A DNA stretch of 64,000 bases from Ignavibacteria bacterium UBA2333 (GCA_002344895.1 DDUR01000101.1:62001-126000), one strand, 5' to 3'; positions 32,606 to 41,656 are shown, counted from the stretch's first letter. The notes: generated by a model from the letters alone, not told the origin. Program-made: numbers and translations.

Positions 32606-33928
32606 TCAAACTACCCCAGCGTGTTGGGTTCGCTGTGGCTGCTCGTAAAGACTGCGACAGAAGAAGAACATGGAGACTATTAGCAGAATGGTCGTAATGG
32701 TTCCGGATATGTCCGCCGGGACGTCAAGCCCTAATCGTGATGTTACTTTCCACAGTAGTGTTCCGGGTGCAACTACAAAGGCGATTGTCATTGATATCAA
32801 CGCGATCATCCTGTTCTTCGTTCGTATGAAAGGCTTCATGATCATCTGAGCGCAGATTGCGATAGTGGGAGCAGCAACATACATCAGGTGATATGTCCAG
32901 AAGTACGGCAACACAAGGAAAAACGCCAGAGCAAGAATCATTATCTCTTCCATTGGCCGTGAACGTTCACGTCGCAATTGTATCCACAGGAGACACACAC
33001 ACACGCTTACACATAGCAGAACACCAACAACAGTGATCAACGCAGAATGTTCAAGTCCGAGTCGTGTGACCATGCCGACGAACGATAGATTGTAACCATC
33101 GTACAGAGGAATACCCATATCCTCAACAGCCGTTGATGTGTGTCGTAGAACGGAGGCAAAGAACTGATGCCACGGCTCGATTCCGAACAGCATGATGGAT
33201 AAAATGATACTGCTACAACCCGTTACTGACATCCAACCTAACGTTTTCCACGACCTTCGAATCAGCAGCCAGATCACGAGAAACAGAGCCGCATGTTTTA
33301 TCACGAGTACTGAGCCAATAAGAATACCTGCGGCCGTATGCCGACCTTGTAGAACGAGGATAATTGCAATGGTAAGAAGGGGAAGAAGAAGGGGCTCAAG
33401 CTGGCCGTTCAACATCAGATACGATAACGGCAGAACACATGCTGCACCCAAAAGTAGAAAGGGCTGCCACCGCCGAAACAGTTGCATTTCTTCGATTATT
33501 GGATGTTCTTGTTGGTATCCTCGTGCTTGACGAATGAGCACACCGGACATCTTGACCGTATATACGAGCCAAAGTGATAAAAGCACAGCGCTAACAACCG
33601 TCCACACATCCTGCAAATCCCAATACGAATGAATCGATACAAGACTGAGAATCTGAGCAAGTACAGGAGTATAGACGTATGGATAGGCCTTCATCGACGA
33701 ATCGGGCAGGTGCCGTTGAATGTTTGCTACATCATACGGATTCTCACCTGCCCGAATGGCTGACGATGCAGCAACAAAGGTCGGAAGGTCGTCGAGCGGT
33801 TCGGGATGCCCCATCGTCACCGATGTGGAGAGTCGCGAACTACACAGAAATAGTAACAAGACGATCAACGGCAACGCACCGAGGATCACACGCCAATCTA
33901 TCCTCGTTGTGCGCACCGCGTTGTTCAA
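32606..33928 (-). CDS. GT87/DUF2029-type membrane glycosyltransferase
   Basis: 440 residues with about 10 hydrophobic segments and the GT-C layout of mannosyltransferase-like GT87/DUF2029 proteins. An early loop has DDLPTFVAASSAIRAGENPYD (about 42-62) with the acidic pair after the first helix. Later comes the LNGQLEPLLLPLLTIAIIL helix typical of this family (GQ.N/E.LL). These enzymes use polyprenyl-linked sugars at the outer face of the inner membrane. It starts six bases after the stop of the GT2 gene, in an operon with LptE and an MBL hydrolase. A glycan or envelope-decoration role is inferred. Confidence 0.8.
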   Translation of the reverse strand: MNNAVRTTRIDWRVILGALPLIVLLLFLCSSRLSTSVTMGHPEPLDDLPTFVAASSAIRAGENPYDVANIQRHLPDSSMKAYPYVYTPVLAQILSLVSIHSYWDLQDVWTVVSAVLLSLWLVYTVKMSGVLIRQARGYQQEHPIIEEMQLFRRWQPFLLLGAACVLPLSYLMLNGQLEPLLLPLLTIAIILVLQGRHTAAGILIGSVLVIKHAALFLVIWLLIRRSWKTLGWMSVTGCSSIILSIMLFGIEPWHQFFASVLRHTSTAVEDMGIPLYDGYNLSFVGMVTRLGLEHSALITVVGVLLCVSVCVCLLWIQLRRERSRPMEEIMILALAFFLVLPYFWTYHLMYVAAPTIAICAQMIMKPFIRTKNRMIALISMTIAFVVAPGTLLWKVTSRLGLDVPADISGTITTILLIVSMFFFCRSLYEQPQRTQHAGVV

Positions 33929-33934
33929 ATGAAG

Positions 33935-35386
33935 TTATCGGCCAAGCGCATGTCGTAACGACATTACACCGATGGTTCCAAAACCGAACAAGAACATCAG
34001 CTGAAATGGAATTGCAGCAAGTTCCAGATAGTTGATTGATGTAGCGATGCCAAAGACAAAATATGCGGCGAGCGCAATCTCAATGACTACGATCCAACCA
34101 ACCTTTTTCTGGACGTACTTCTTCTTCTTCCACTCATCAGAACCTTGTTCGATGCGGTACTTCGGAGTACGCTTGAATTCAGTCTTCTTACCAATGAGCG
34201 CTTCGAGTACGGCGCGTGTATTATTTACTGCAAGTCCCATGGAGCCAGCCATAAAGACTGGGAACAGCAGCAATCGACGTCGCCAGTCAAGATGTATAGC
34301 TCGTTGCGCATACATATAGAACAGGAACGTTGAAATACTTGCGAGAACGAAGATCGACATCAGACTGAAGAAGGCATCGTACCCAGCAACTTTATTCTTG
34401 ATGATAACGAGTGGCACATTCAGGAAGGCAACGAGCATGATAAACGGGAAAACGATGTTGCTCGTAAGGTGAACCGTGCACTCCAATTTGTGTTTAATGG
34501 AGAGATCACTCTTCCATACAGATGGCAACAACTTCTTCGCCGTTTCAACAGCACCCTTTGTCCACCGGAACTGCTGCGTTTTTAACGAGTTGATATCTGC
34601 CGGCAATTCTGCTGGAGATGTGACATCGTTCAAAAACACAAAGCGCCAGCCGCGAAGTTGAGCGCGGTAGGAAAGGTCAAGATCTTCAGCCAACGTATCG
34701 CTGTGCCAATTACCGGCATCTTCGATTGTCGACTTTCTCCAAACGCCTGCTGTACCATTAAAGTTGATAAAGAAACCAGCTTTATGGCGGATTTGCTGTT
34801 CAATGACAAAGTGGCCATCAAGGGCAAGGGCCTGGGCACGTGTCAGGAAGGAATACTCTTCGTTAAGATGCTCCCAACGAGTTTGCACCATACCGACCTT
34901 CTCATCAACAAAGTATGGTATGGTCTTTTTCAGGAAGTCGGGTTTGGGGACAAAGTCTGCATCAAAAATGGCAACATACTCGCCACGAGCAACAGCCAAA
35001 CCTTCCTTCAGAGCTCCCGCCTTGTAACCTTGGCGATTTGTCCGATGGATGTGTTTAATGTCGAATCCCTGTGCCGAATACTGTGCAGCAAGTCGGCGCG
35101 ACAGGTCGACCGTCTCATCTGTTGAATCATCAAGAAGTTGAATTTCCAGTTTATCCTTCGGATAGTCCATAGCGCAAACGGCCTGGACCAGACGATCAAC
35201 AACGTAGAGCTCGTTATAGAACGGCAGCTGAACAGTGACAACCGGGACATCACCGAGTGAGGCTGACGGCTTGTGGTCGATCTTCTGCGTCTTGTGATAG
35301 TAGTAAATCATCACAAGGCCGTGAAGGCCGAACGCGAACAACACGCACAGCGAGCCGAAGTACGTGATTAACAGCGCGTCTTCCAT
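33935..35386 (-). CDS. Processive-type GT2 membrane glycosyltransferase
   Basis: 483 residues from ATG 35386 (a TTG three codons earlier is possible). One N-terminal helix is followed by the GT2 domain. It has VTVQLPFYNE, the DDSTDET nucleotide site, IFDADFVPK (DxD-like), the acceptor/processivity motifs EDLDLSYRAQLRGW and QFRWTKG, and then four C-terminal helices. This is the cellulose synthase-like/ceramide glucosyltransferase-like branch of GT2, which builds or extends beta-linked glycans or glycolipids from UDP-sugars at the membrane. It lies between lptE and a GT87 gene, so an envelope polysaccharide role is likely. Substrate unknown. Confidence 0.9.
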   Translation of the reverse strand: MEDALLITYFGSLCVLFAFGLHGLVMIYYYHKTQKIDHKPSASLGDVPVVTVQLPFYNELYVVDRLVQAVCAMDYPKDKLEIQLLDDSTDETVDLSRRLAAQYSAQGFDIKHIHRTNRQGYKAGALKEGLAVARGEYVAIFDADFVPKPDFLKKTIPYFVDEKVGMVQTRWEHLNEEYSFLTRAQALALDGHFVIEQQIRHKAGFFINFNGTAGVWRKSTIEDAGNWHSDTLAEDLDLSYRAQLRGWRFVFLNDVTSPAELPADINSLKTQQFRWTKGAVETAKKLLPSVWKSDLSIKHKLECTVHLTSNIVFPFIMLVAFLNVPLVIIKNKVAGYDAFFSLMSIFVLASISTFLFYMYAQRAIHLDWRRRLLLFPVFMAGSMGLAVNNTRAVLEALIGKKTEFKRTPKYRIEQGSDEWKKKKYVQKKVGWIVVIEIALAAYFVFGIATSINYLELAAIPFQLMFLFGFGTIGVMSLRHALGR

Positions 35387-35424
35387 GGGGTACAATGTCT
35401 CCGAATGGGAACAGGTGAGTTACG

Positions 35425-35928
35425 TTACCAGTCCGAGACGACGGCGAGAAGAATGTCATCAGCGATGCGTTCAATGGCTTTCCGGGCAGCTTGTGCGCGC
35501 TCTTCGGTGGCATTTGAGGCGTCGTAAACATCAAAGTTTTCGAACGACCGTTTCCACACGGTTCGGTTTTTGACGGCGTCGAAGTATTCGACCTCCATCG
35601 TCACCGAGAGTTTGCGCTGTCCCTCAAGGTCCGCCCCTTGCACGTTCATGATCTGATCCTGAACACGAAGGATTGTCCCATTTAACCTCGCATCGCCATC
35701 ATCATCGACAACCTGAAGACTATTGTCGCTACGGAATCTCCGCACGAGTGTCTCTGTTGCCGTTTCTCGAAAGGTGGGGTCGCCGTAACCACTGTTATCC
35801 AGAACCGAGGATATGGATACTGTCCGGAGATGTTCCGGTACACTTCCACCACGGAACGAATAGCAGGCGGTTGCTGCTACCGCCAACACCATCGTCAGGG
35901 CGATACGCAAAGATTGATGAAGGACCAT
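35425..35928 (-). CDS. lptE: LptE-family outer-membrane LPS-assembly lipoprotein
   Basis: 167 residues from ATG 35928 (MVLHQSLRIALT), a start that puts the lipobox AATAC at residues 18-22. A start at 35964 would be longer. Right after the Cys comes YSFRGGSVPEHLRTVSIS, the hallmark N-terminus of the Bacteroidetes-type LptE. A mixed alpha/beta domain of about 140 residues follows (RFRSDNSLQVV, SVTMEVEYFDA). LptE plugs LptD and helps deliver lipopolysaccharide to the outer leaflet. lptD is not in the window. In a minus-strand operon with two glycosyltransferases downstream and an MBL hydrolase upstream. Confidence 0.8.
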   Translation of the reverse strand: MVLHQSLRIALTMVLAVAATACYSFRGGSVPEHLRTVSISSVLDNSGYGDPTFRETATETLVRRFRSDNSLQVVDDDGDARLNGTILRVQDQIMNVQGADLEGQRKLSVTMEVEYFDAVKNRTVWKRSFENFDVYDASNATEERAQAARKAIERIADDILLAVVSDW

Positions 35929-36000
35929 GCGACCACAATGAAGATGAAATGAATTCTCGTTCATGGATTTTTTCGTGTCGGAAGGAAGAGCGGCCACATC

Positions 36001-36657
36001 TTACACTGAAACGGTGAGGAACGGGTTGGAACGCCGCTCGCGGCCAATTGTGGTGACAGGTCCATGACCGGGATAACACACAACGTCATCGGTCAGTGTG
36101 AACAACTTTATGCGAATTGATTCAATCAGCTCGTCGTAATCACCACCTGGTAGATCAGTTCTTCCGATACTTCCCGAAAACAACGTGTCTCCTACGTAGG
36201 CTCGTTGATGCGTTTCGTCGATGATACAAACACCTCCCTCAGTATGTCCAGGAGTATGGAGAACGGTTAGGGGGCCAAAGGGGCTTTGTAGAGATGTTGA
36301 TCCGTGGTACTCTCGAATGTCGTACGTCGTATACGTATCCACTGCCGGAATGACAAACGGAAGAGGCCAGATTGTATGTTCCATGGGATTGGTCAGGCGA
36401 TACGTATCGGCCTCATGCACCCACACGTTTGACTTCCATCGTTCCTGCAACGAATAGCAGTCACCGATGTGGTCCCAATGTGTGTGGGTCAGGTAGATGT
36501 CAGATAACGAGGAACCATGCTGAACCAGTGCTGTGTTCACAACTTCGGCACAGCCTGGGGGAGCGTCAATGAGGACTGCTGTTTTTACCGACGTGCCGAG
36601 CAGCAGGAAGCTGTTCGTTTCGACGGGTCCAGATGTAAACATGAGGATTTCGTACAT
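36001..36657 (-). CDS. Metallo-beta-lactamase-fold hydrolase (glyoxalase II-like)
   Basis: 218 residues from ATG 36657, chosen because a promoter-like TATTTTCGA ends only a few bases before it. A start at 36675 would place that element inside the gene. The zinc site THTHWDHIGD (HxHxDH), HTPGHTEGG (His), GDTLFSGSIGR (Asp) and PGHGPVTT (His) are complete. The short GGVCIIDE/GDTLF pattern is that of YcbL/glyoxalase II-like thioester hydrolases, which clear S-lactoylglutathione-like or other thioesters. It heads the operon with lptE and two glycosyltransferases and is divergent from nuoA. A G-run motif lies inside it (36271). Confidence 0.9.
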   Translation of the reverse strand: MYEILMFTSGPVETNSFLLLGTSVKTAVLIDAPPGCAEVVNTALVQHGSSLSDIYLTHTHWDHIGDCYSLQERWKSNVWVHEADTYRLTNPMEHTIWPLPFVIPAVDTYTTYDIREYHGSTSLQSPFGPLTVLHTPGHTEGGVCIIDETHQRAYVGDTLFSGSIGRTDLPGGDYDELIESIRIKLFTLTDDVVCYPGHGPVTTIGRERRSNPFLTVSV

Positions 36658-36660
36658 GCG

Positions 36661-36669
36661 TCGAAAATA
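36661..36669 (-). promoter_or_regulatory. -10/-7-type element (TATTTTCGA), leaderless MBL gene
   Basis: Matches TAnnTTCG on the minus strand. The first T is 12 bases before the A of the ATG at 36657, and no Shine-Dalgarno fits between. This implies transcription starting at the ATG. Confidence 0.5.
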
Positions 36670-36734
36670 CGCCATGTCATGGGGCTACCGACGGTAGAAA
36701 CGACACGTTGTGTACACGTCTTCACCCTTTTCCC

Positions 36735-36743
36735 TAACTTCGC
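36735..36743 (+). promoter_or_regulatory. -10/-7-type element (TAACTTCGC), leaderless nuoA
   Basis: Matches TAnnTTCG. The first T is 11 bases before the nuoA ATG at 36746. A TTG at 36708-36710 lies 24 bases upstream and could be the -33 element; the same 24-base spacing is seen before atpD. No ribosome-binding site is present. Confidence 0.5.
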
Positions 36744-36745
36744 GC

Positions 36746-37102
36746 ATGCTTCATACCTACGTTCCCTTCATGGTGATGATTCTGATCGGAATCATCTTCG
36801 GAGCCAGTAATATTCTGCTGGCCGAATTCCTCGGACCCAAGAAGTCAACCCGAGCGAAGCTCTCCACGTACGAGTCGGGCATGGAGCCCGTCAAGAGTGC
36901 TCGTGAGCGCTTCTCCGTGAAGTTCTACCTCGTGGCGATGATGTTTATCCTCTTCGACATTGAAATCATTTTCATGTATCCCTGGGCCGTACAGTTCAAG
37001 GAACTTGGTATGTACGGTTTTACGGCCATGATTCTGTTCATGATTCTGCTCTTCAGCGGATACATCTACGTGATCAAGAAAGGTGCCCTGCGATGGGACT
37101 AA
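36746..37102 (+). CDS. nuoA: NADH-quinone oxidoreductase subunit A
   Basis: 118 residues with three membrane helices. The NuoA/ND3 signatures are present: YESGMEP in the loop after helix 1 (about 45-51) and FYLVAMMFILFDIEIIFMYPWA with the conserved acidic residues of helix 2 (about 65-85). It is a small membrane-arm subunit next to the quinone channel. It overlaps nuoB by 10 bases. nuoJ and nuoK are about 25 kb away, and the remaining subunits are outside the window. Confidence 0.97.
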   Translation: MLHTYVPFMVMILIGIIFGASNILLAEFLGPKKSTRAKLSTYESGMEPVKSARERFSVKFYLVAMMFILFDIEIIFMYPWAVQFKELGMYGFTAMILFMILLFSGYIYVIKKGALRWD

Positions 37103-37626
37103 ACGAACAACTGCAGCGCGACGGATTTGTCACAACAACCGTCGAATCCGTTATCACATGGGCACAGAAAAATTCTCTGTGGCCGATGCCAATGGGTATC
37201 TCATGCTGCGGAATTGAAATGATGGCCTTCGGAGGTCCACGTTCCGACTCCGCTCGATTTGGTTCGGAACGATTTTCGTTTTCACCTCGCCAGGCTGACT
37301 TGATGATCGTTGCTGGGACAGTGACGTACAAGATGGCTTGGGTTGTGAAAAAGTTGTGGGACCAAATGCCGGAACCAAAGTGGTGTATCGCCATGGGCGT
37401 CTGCACGTCAACGGGTGGTATGTTCCGTTCATATCCTGTCGTACAGGGTATTGACCAGTTCCTGCCGGTAGACGCATATGTATCCGGATGTCCTCCACGT
37501 CCGGAAGCACTCATGAAGTCTCTGCTCTATATCCAAGAAAAAGTTGCTGCCAGTAAGCCGCAATTGATCAATCTCGGCAAGGATGCCGGTGATGTTCGGC
37601 GCAGTGACCTGATTGTGACTCCGTAA
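37093..37626 (+). CDS. nuoB: NADH-quinone oxidoreductase subunit B
   Basis: 177 residues. The N2 [4Fe-4S] cluster ligands are in place: tandem Cys38-Cys39 (ISCCGIEMMAFGG), Cys104 (MGVCTSTGGMF) and Cys133 (VSGCPPRPE). It sits in the peripheral arm where electrons pass to quinone. Overlap with nuoA means they are co-translated; anmK starts five bases after its stop. No nuoC or nuoD follows, so the standard nuoABCD order is broken here. Confidence 0.97.
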   Translation: MGLNEQLQRDGFVTTTVESVITWAQKNSLWPMPMGISCCGIEMMAFGGPRSDSARFGSERFSFSPRQADLMIVAGTVTYKMAWVVKKLWDQMPEPKWCIAMGVCTSTGGMFRSYPVVQGIDQFLPVDAYVSGCPPRPEALMKSLLYIQEKVAASKPQLINLGKDAGDVRRSDLIVTP

Positions 37627-37630
37627 GACG

Positions 37631-38866
37631 ATGGCGGGCCCTTTGCGCCGTCGACGTATTGCCGGTGTAATGACTGGCACATCCCTTGACGGAATCGACG
37701 TAGCCATTTGCGAGGTCGACGACACGAGCGTCGACCTCGTCGCATTTTCGACGATACCCTATCCGGATGACGTTATTGAACGTATTCGGCGTCTCCTCAA
37801 CACGGGAACGGCGTCACTACGTGACGTCTCCTCGCTTGAGTTTGATCTCGCTCGGGCATATGCCTCTGCTTTACGCTCCGTCGTTGACCCAACAACGCTT
37901 GATGCCGTTGGTGTCCACGGTCAGACCATGTGGCATGAACCACCTCTCTCCACGTGGCAGGCAGGAAATGTTTCTGTCCTTGCCACCCTGCTCGAGACCA
38001 CCGTTGTTGGTGATATGCGTACTGCTGACGTAGCAGATGGTGGTCAAGGTGCTCCGCTTGTGCCAATGTTTGATGAAGTAATGTTCCGGCGCGAGAACGA
38101 GACCACCATTTGTTTGAACATTGGCGGTATGGCGAATATGACGATACTGCCGCCTCGTCGTTCACCGGGTGAGTCTCATTCACCGGGTGAGTCTCATTCA
38201 CCAGGTGAGTTTCATTCACCGGGTGAGTCTCAGTCACCGGGTGAGTCTCAGTCACCGGGTGAGTCTCATTCACCGGGTGAGTCTCATTCACCGGGTGATA
38301 TTGTTGCCTTTGATTGTGGACCTGGCAACGTTCTCATCAACGCCGCAGTACGATTAACGTTCGGCAAGTCGTTCGACAATGGCGGAGCGATTGCCGAGGC
38401 TGGACGCCCCATTCGCGCCTTACTTGACGAAATACTCGCTCATCCATGGTTGGCACTCGATCCACCGAAGAGTACAGGCCGTGAGGTATTTAACGATGAA
38501 CTCGCTGCCTTCTACGTCAAGAAGTACGCCCATCCATCAATGCCATCTGAGGATGTGGTGAGAACCATTACAGAGGCATCGGCACTCATCATCGCAGATC
38601 ATGTTCGTCGATATGCATCATCAGCACAACGTATCATTGTGAGTGGTGGAGGTGTCCATAATTCCGTGATCATGTCTGTATTGGCCTCTACACTTCCTGC
38701 TGTTGACATCATAAAAAGTGATGATGTCGGTATTCCGAGTGACGCCAAGGAAGCGATGTGCTGGGCGTGGCTCGCAGATCGAACGTTACGAGGGTTGCCA
38801 TCAAACATACCTTCCGTAACAGGTGCGCGTCGCCCACATGTTCTTGGTGTTGTAGCTCGACCATGA
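37631..38866 (+). CDS. anmK: Anhydro-N-acetylmuramic acid kinase with tandem-repeat insert
   Basis: 411 residues, against a usual 360-390. AnmK signatures: VMTGTSLDGIDVA (9-21), VHGQTMWHEP, VVGDMRTADVADGGQGAPLVP, LNIGGMANMT, FDCGPGNVLINA, and SGGGVHNSVIM near the end. It phosphorylates and opens 1,6-anhydroMurNAc during cell-wall recycling in the cytoplasm. Between LNIGGMANMTILPP and VAFDCGPGN a 46-residue run of SPGESH/Q repeats is inserted, encoded by an 18-bp tandem array (38161-38298) that keeps frame. The start is five bases after nuoB, and the stop overlaps the next gene as ATGA. Confidence 0.93.
   Translation: MAGPLRRRRIAGVMTGTSLDGIDVAICEVDDTSVDLVAFSTIPYPDDVIERIRRLLNTGTASLRDVSSLEFDLARAYASALRSVVDPTTLDAVGVHGQTMWHEPPLSTWQAGNVSVLATLLETTVVGDMRTADVADGGQGAPLVPMFDEVMFRRENETTICLNIGGMANMTILPPRRSPGESHSPGESHSPGEFHSPGESQSPGESQSPGESHSPGESHSPGDIVAFDCGPGNVLINAAVRLTFGKSFDNGGAIAEAGRPIRALLDEILAHPWLALDPPKSTGREVFNDELAAFYVKKYAHPSMPSEDVVRTITEASALIIADHVRRYASSAQRIIVSGGGVHNSVIMSVLASTLPAVDIIKSDDVGIPSDAKEAMCWAWLADRTLRGLPSNIPSVTGARRPHVLGVVARP
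38161..38298 (+). repeat. 18-bp tandem repeat inside anmK (7.7 copies)
   Basis: The unit is TTCACCGGGTGAGTCTCA. Copies start at 38161, 38179, 38197, 38215, 38233, 38251 and 38269, plus a 12-base partial copy at 38287. They are nearly identical, with single-base changes. Each unit encodes SPGESH or SPGESQ, so copy-number change keeps frame. Confidence 0.95.
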
Positions 38867-40464
38867 TGTCAACGTCAATGCGATTGCTGGTAGCAATTGT
38901 CACGGTCCTGGTGCTCGTCTTCGTTCGGATGATTGTGGTTGGTGAATCTGTTTGGGGAGGCATCGACGATGCAGCCATCACCTATACGTATGCCCACAAC
39001 ATCGTGCAGGGGTATGGTTATGTGCACTATCCAGGTGGCCCTTGGGTTGAAGGCTCAACATCGCCGCTGTGGTTGTGTCTTACCATCGTTGCCACGGCCG
39101 TAGCCGGCTCGTCCGTACATGTTGTGATGATGGTGTTCTCCTGCGTTCTTCTTATCTGTACGATGTTGTTGATGATGTCAATGATGGAGCGACTCGGCGT
39201 TTCATCGTTAACGTCCGTTGTTATGTCATGTTCGTATGCGACCCTTCCATACGTTGTCGACTGGACGGTCCTCTCCGGCCTAGAAACGGGACTTTGGGTA
39301 TTTACAATCCTTCGATGTATTGACGTGTTCACGAAACCAACGTCTGTGGCCGTACGGAGCATTTGGCTTGCAGTGCTCATCACAACCAGGCCCGAAGGCA
39401 TGATGATATCATTCATCTTGATCGCAGTTGACTGGTATCACCACCGTCAACATCGAACGTCGCTGAAGGTTCTGATCGTATCTGCACTGTTGCTTATGAC
39501 AATGATTGGAATCAGACTTTCCATGTTTGGCGTCCCATTGCCGAACACGTTTTACGCAAAGGTCAGTTTGTCTCCAATCGAAAATGTGGTGGCTGGACTA
39601 GAGTACATCGCACGCGCAATATTTCAGACGTCGATACTCCCATGGCTTCTCGGTGGATTTGCAATCCTTCGGTACTATTCGGCGATACCAAAATTGTATT
39701 GGATCATAGCCATTCTTGTTGTCGCGATCGCTGTTGCTGCAGGGGGTGATCACTTTCCGGGTGGACGCTTTCTGCTGCCGACAGTAGCCGTTCTCTGGAT
39801 TCAGACTGGTCGTGTTGTGGACGCTTTACCACTCCGAGCTCGTACGGCATTCCTCGTCTTCGTTGTACTCATGATTCAGATTCCTCTGCGAATCTTTGTC
39901 GACCACTCGACAGACCGACAGCTCCAAGTATTCCGAAGCGGTCTCACCTCGGAATTTGTCATCGCCGAGGGCGGACGCCAGGATGTGCGGCGTTTGATGA
40001 AGGTTCTGGGCGACTCGCCGAGGCCAACCCTCGCACTGATTGCCGCAGGGGGACGGGGGCAAGTGTATGATGGGCCCACATTTGACCTCTTAGGCCTCAA
40101 CGATCCTGAAATGGCGCGTTCTGTCCGCGTCAAAAATGCCGTCAAAAAGAACCACGGTTCCTTCATAACGGAGGTGTTTTACCGCCGTCTACCCGACATT
40201 ATGTACGTCTTACCACCTCTCGAAGGTCACGAACAGCGTACTTGGCAACGGGCCGTATGTGACAGTTCTCAGAGTTTTGACAACGAGATTCTGCAAGGGC
40301 TACTCGTGTCTACGCGGTTCCGCTCTCTCTACGCCATGGCAGCCCTTGTACGAGGAAACGATTCCGTCACAGCAGTTGTTCGGCGAGACATCTCACGGCT
40401 GCTACCCGAATCAATTACCGTACGATTTGTCGACTCGACCGGCTGGTTTCCTGTTTCCCCGTAA
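38863..40464 (+). CDS. GT-C type membrane glycosyltransferase-like protein (533 aa)
   Basis: Start at 38863, overlapping the anmK stop (ATGA). About nine hydrophobic segments. The first periplasmic loop (about residues 28-60) carries DDAAITYTYAHNIVQGYG and EGSTSPLW. This is the DDA.I..RYA.N...G.G......VEG.TSPLW pattern of GT-C family enzymes that use polyprenyl-phosphate sugars, such as arabinofuranosyl- or mannosyltransferase-like proteins. A soluble C-terminal domain (about 370-533) faces the periplasm. It probably adds sugars to envelope glycans; donor and acceptor are unknown. Co-transcribed with nuoAB-anmK, judging from overlap and spacing. Confidence 0.8.
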   Translation: MMSTSMRLLVAIVTVLVLVFVRMIVVGESVWGGIDDAAITYTYAHNIVQGYGYVHYPGGPWVEGSTSPLWLCLTIVATAVAGSSVHVVMMVFSCVLLICTMLLMMSMMERLGVSSLTSVVMSCSYATLPYVVDWTVLSGLETGLWVFTILRCIDVFTKPTSVAVRSIWLAVLITTRPEGMMISFILIAVDWYHHRQHRTSLKVLIVSALLLMTMIGIRLSMFGVPLPNTFYAKVSLSPIENVVAGLEYIARAIFQTSILPWLLGGFAILRYYSAIPKLYWIIAILVVAIAVAAGGDHFPGGRFLLPTVAVLWIQTGRVVDALPLRARTAFLVFVVLMIQIPLRIFVDHSTDRQLQVFRSGLTSEFVIAEGGRQDVRRLMKVLGDSPRPTLALIAAGGRGQVYDGPTFDLLGLNDPEMARSVRVKNAVKKNHGSFITEVFYRRLPDIMYVLPPLEGHEQRTWQRAVCDSSQSFDNEILQGLLVSTRFRSLYAMAALVRGNDSVTAVVRRDISRLLPESITVRFVDSTGWFPVSP

Positions 40465-40470
40465 CTTTGC
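40462..40470 (+). promoter_or_regulatory. -10/-7-type element (TAACTTTGC) before the acyl-CoA dehydrogenase
   Basis: Exact TAnnTTTG plus C. It overlaps the stop codon of the previous gene and lies 40 bases before the ATG at 40502. Part of the motif is the TAA stop, so it could be partly chance. Confidence 0.4.
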
Positions 40471-40501
40471 AGTTCACTTTCCACACCAACTCCGCAGTCC
40501 G

Positions 40502-41650
40502 ATGTTCTCACTCGAGCTCTCCGAAACGCATGAAATGATTCGCCAAACGGCCCGCCAATTCGCTCAAGATGAGGTAGCCCCGACGGCCGTTGAACGCGAT
40601 AAGTCTGGTGAGTTTCCTATGGAAATCGTCAGAAAAATGGGCGAACTAGGATTTATGGGAATGATGGTAGATCCCGAATGGGGCGGTTCTGGCCTCGATG
40701 CGTTGAGCTACGTCATCGCCATGGAAGAAATCAGCAAGGTTGATGCTTCCGTTGGTGTGGTAATGTCCGTGAACAATTCGCTTGTTAACTGGGGTATTCA
40801 GACATACGGTTCGGACGCTCAGAAAGAGCGATTCCTCAAGCCACTTGCTGCTGGAACTGTTCACGGAGCATTTTGTTTGTCAGAACCCGAAGCCGGGAGT
40901 GATGCTACATCTCAGCATACAACTGCCGAGAAGGTTGATGGCGGCTGGGTCTTGAACGGTACAAAGAACTGGATCACAAACGGAACGACAGCTCAGACCT
41001 ATCTCGTGATGGCGCAGACAAATCGTGAACTCCGCCATAAGGGAATCACGTGCTTTATTATCGATCGGAATTCCGAGGGCTTTGAACCTGGCTTAAAGGA
41101 AGACAAACTCGGTATTCGCTCGAGTGACACGTGCTCCATTGGTCTGACTAATGTGTTTGTTCCCGATGATCAGATCCTCGGTGAAGTTGGCCAAGGGTTT
41201 CGTATCGCAATGGAGTCCCTGAACGGCGGCCGAATTGGTATTGCTGCGCAAGCTCTCGGTATTGCAACAGGCGCTTTCGAAGCTGCACTCGCCTATTCAC
41301 AGCAGCGCAAGGCGTTTGGAAAGCCGATTGCCGACCTTCAGGCTATTCAGTTAAAACTTGCCGATATGGCTACAAAGGTGGAAGCTTCACGTATGCTCGT
41401 GTACAAGAGTGCGTGGATGAAGGATATGCACCTTGATTACATCAAGGCAGCCGCACAAGCTAAACTGATGGCCTCCACGACGGCTGTTCAGGTTGCACTG
41501 GACGCCATTCAAGTGCATGGCGGTTACGGATACGTGCGTGAATATCTTGTTGAGCGTTTTCTGCGTGATGCTAAGATCACAGAGATCTACGAGGGCACAA
41601 GCGAAATTCAGCACATCGTAATCGCACGCGAGCTCGTCAAGGGCAAATAA
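40502..41650 (+). CDS. Short-chain acyl-CoA dehydrogenase
   Basis: 382 residues from ATG 40502 (MFSLELSETHEMIRQTARQF). It is a typical acyl-CoA dehydrogenase: N-terminal helical domain, a central strand domain with CLSEPEAGSDATSQHTTAE and GTKNWITNG, and a C-terminal helical domain ending RDAKITEIYEGTSEIQHIVIAREL. The catalytic base is the Glu in IYEGT, as in butyryl/short-chain enzymes. It performs the first step of beta-oxidation with FAD, passing electrons to an electron-transfer flavoprotein. The chain-length call is from the overall pattern and is moderate. Convergent with tamB, six bases between stops. Thiolase and an HdrD-like Fe-S oxidoreductase in the window fit the same pathway. Confidence 0.92.
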   Translation: MFSLELSETHEMIRQTARQFAQDEVAPTAVERDKSGEFPMEIVRKMGELGFMGMMVDPEWGGSGLDALSYVIAMEEISKVDASVGVVMSVNNSLVNWGIQTYGSDAQKERFLKPLAAGTVHGAFCLSEPEAGSDATSQHTTAEKVDGGWVLNGTKNWITNGTTAQTYLVMAQTNRELRHKGITCFIIDRNSEGFEPGLKEDKLGIRSSDTCSIGLTNVFVPDDQILGEVGQGFRIAMESLNGGRIGIAAQALGIATGAFEAALAYSQQRKAFGKPIADLQAIQLKLADMATKVEASRMLVYKSAWMKDMHLDYIKAAAQAKLMASTTAVQVALDAIQVHGGYGYVREYLVERFLRDAKITEIYEGTSEIQHIVIARELVKGK

Positions 41651-41656
41651 GCACGT

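Noticed and set aside
34658..35125. Open frame on the plus strand inside the GT2 gene
   Set aside because: Antisense to the GT2 catalytic region with clear motifs on the other strand.
38161..38298. CRISPR-like appearance of a regular repeat array
   Set aside because: The units are contiguous with no unique spacers, are translated in frame inside anmK, and no cas genes are nearby.
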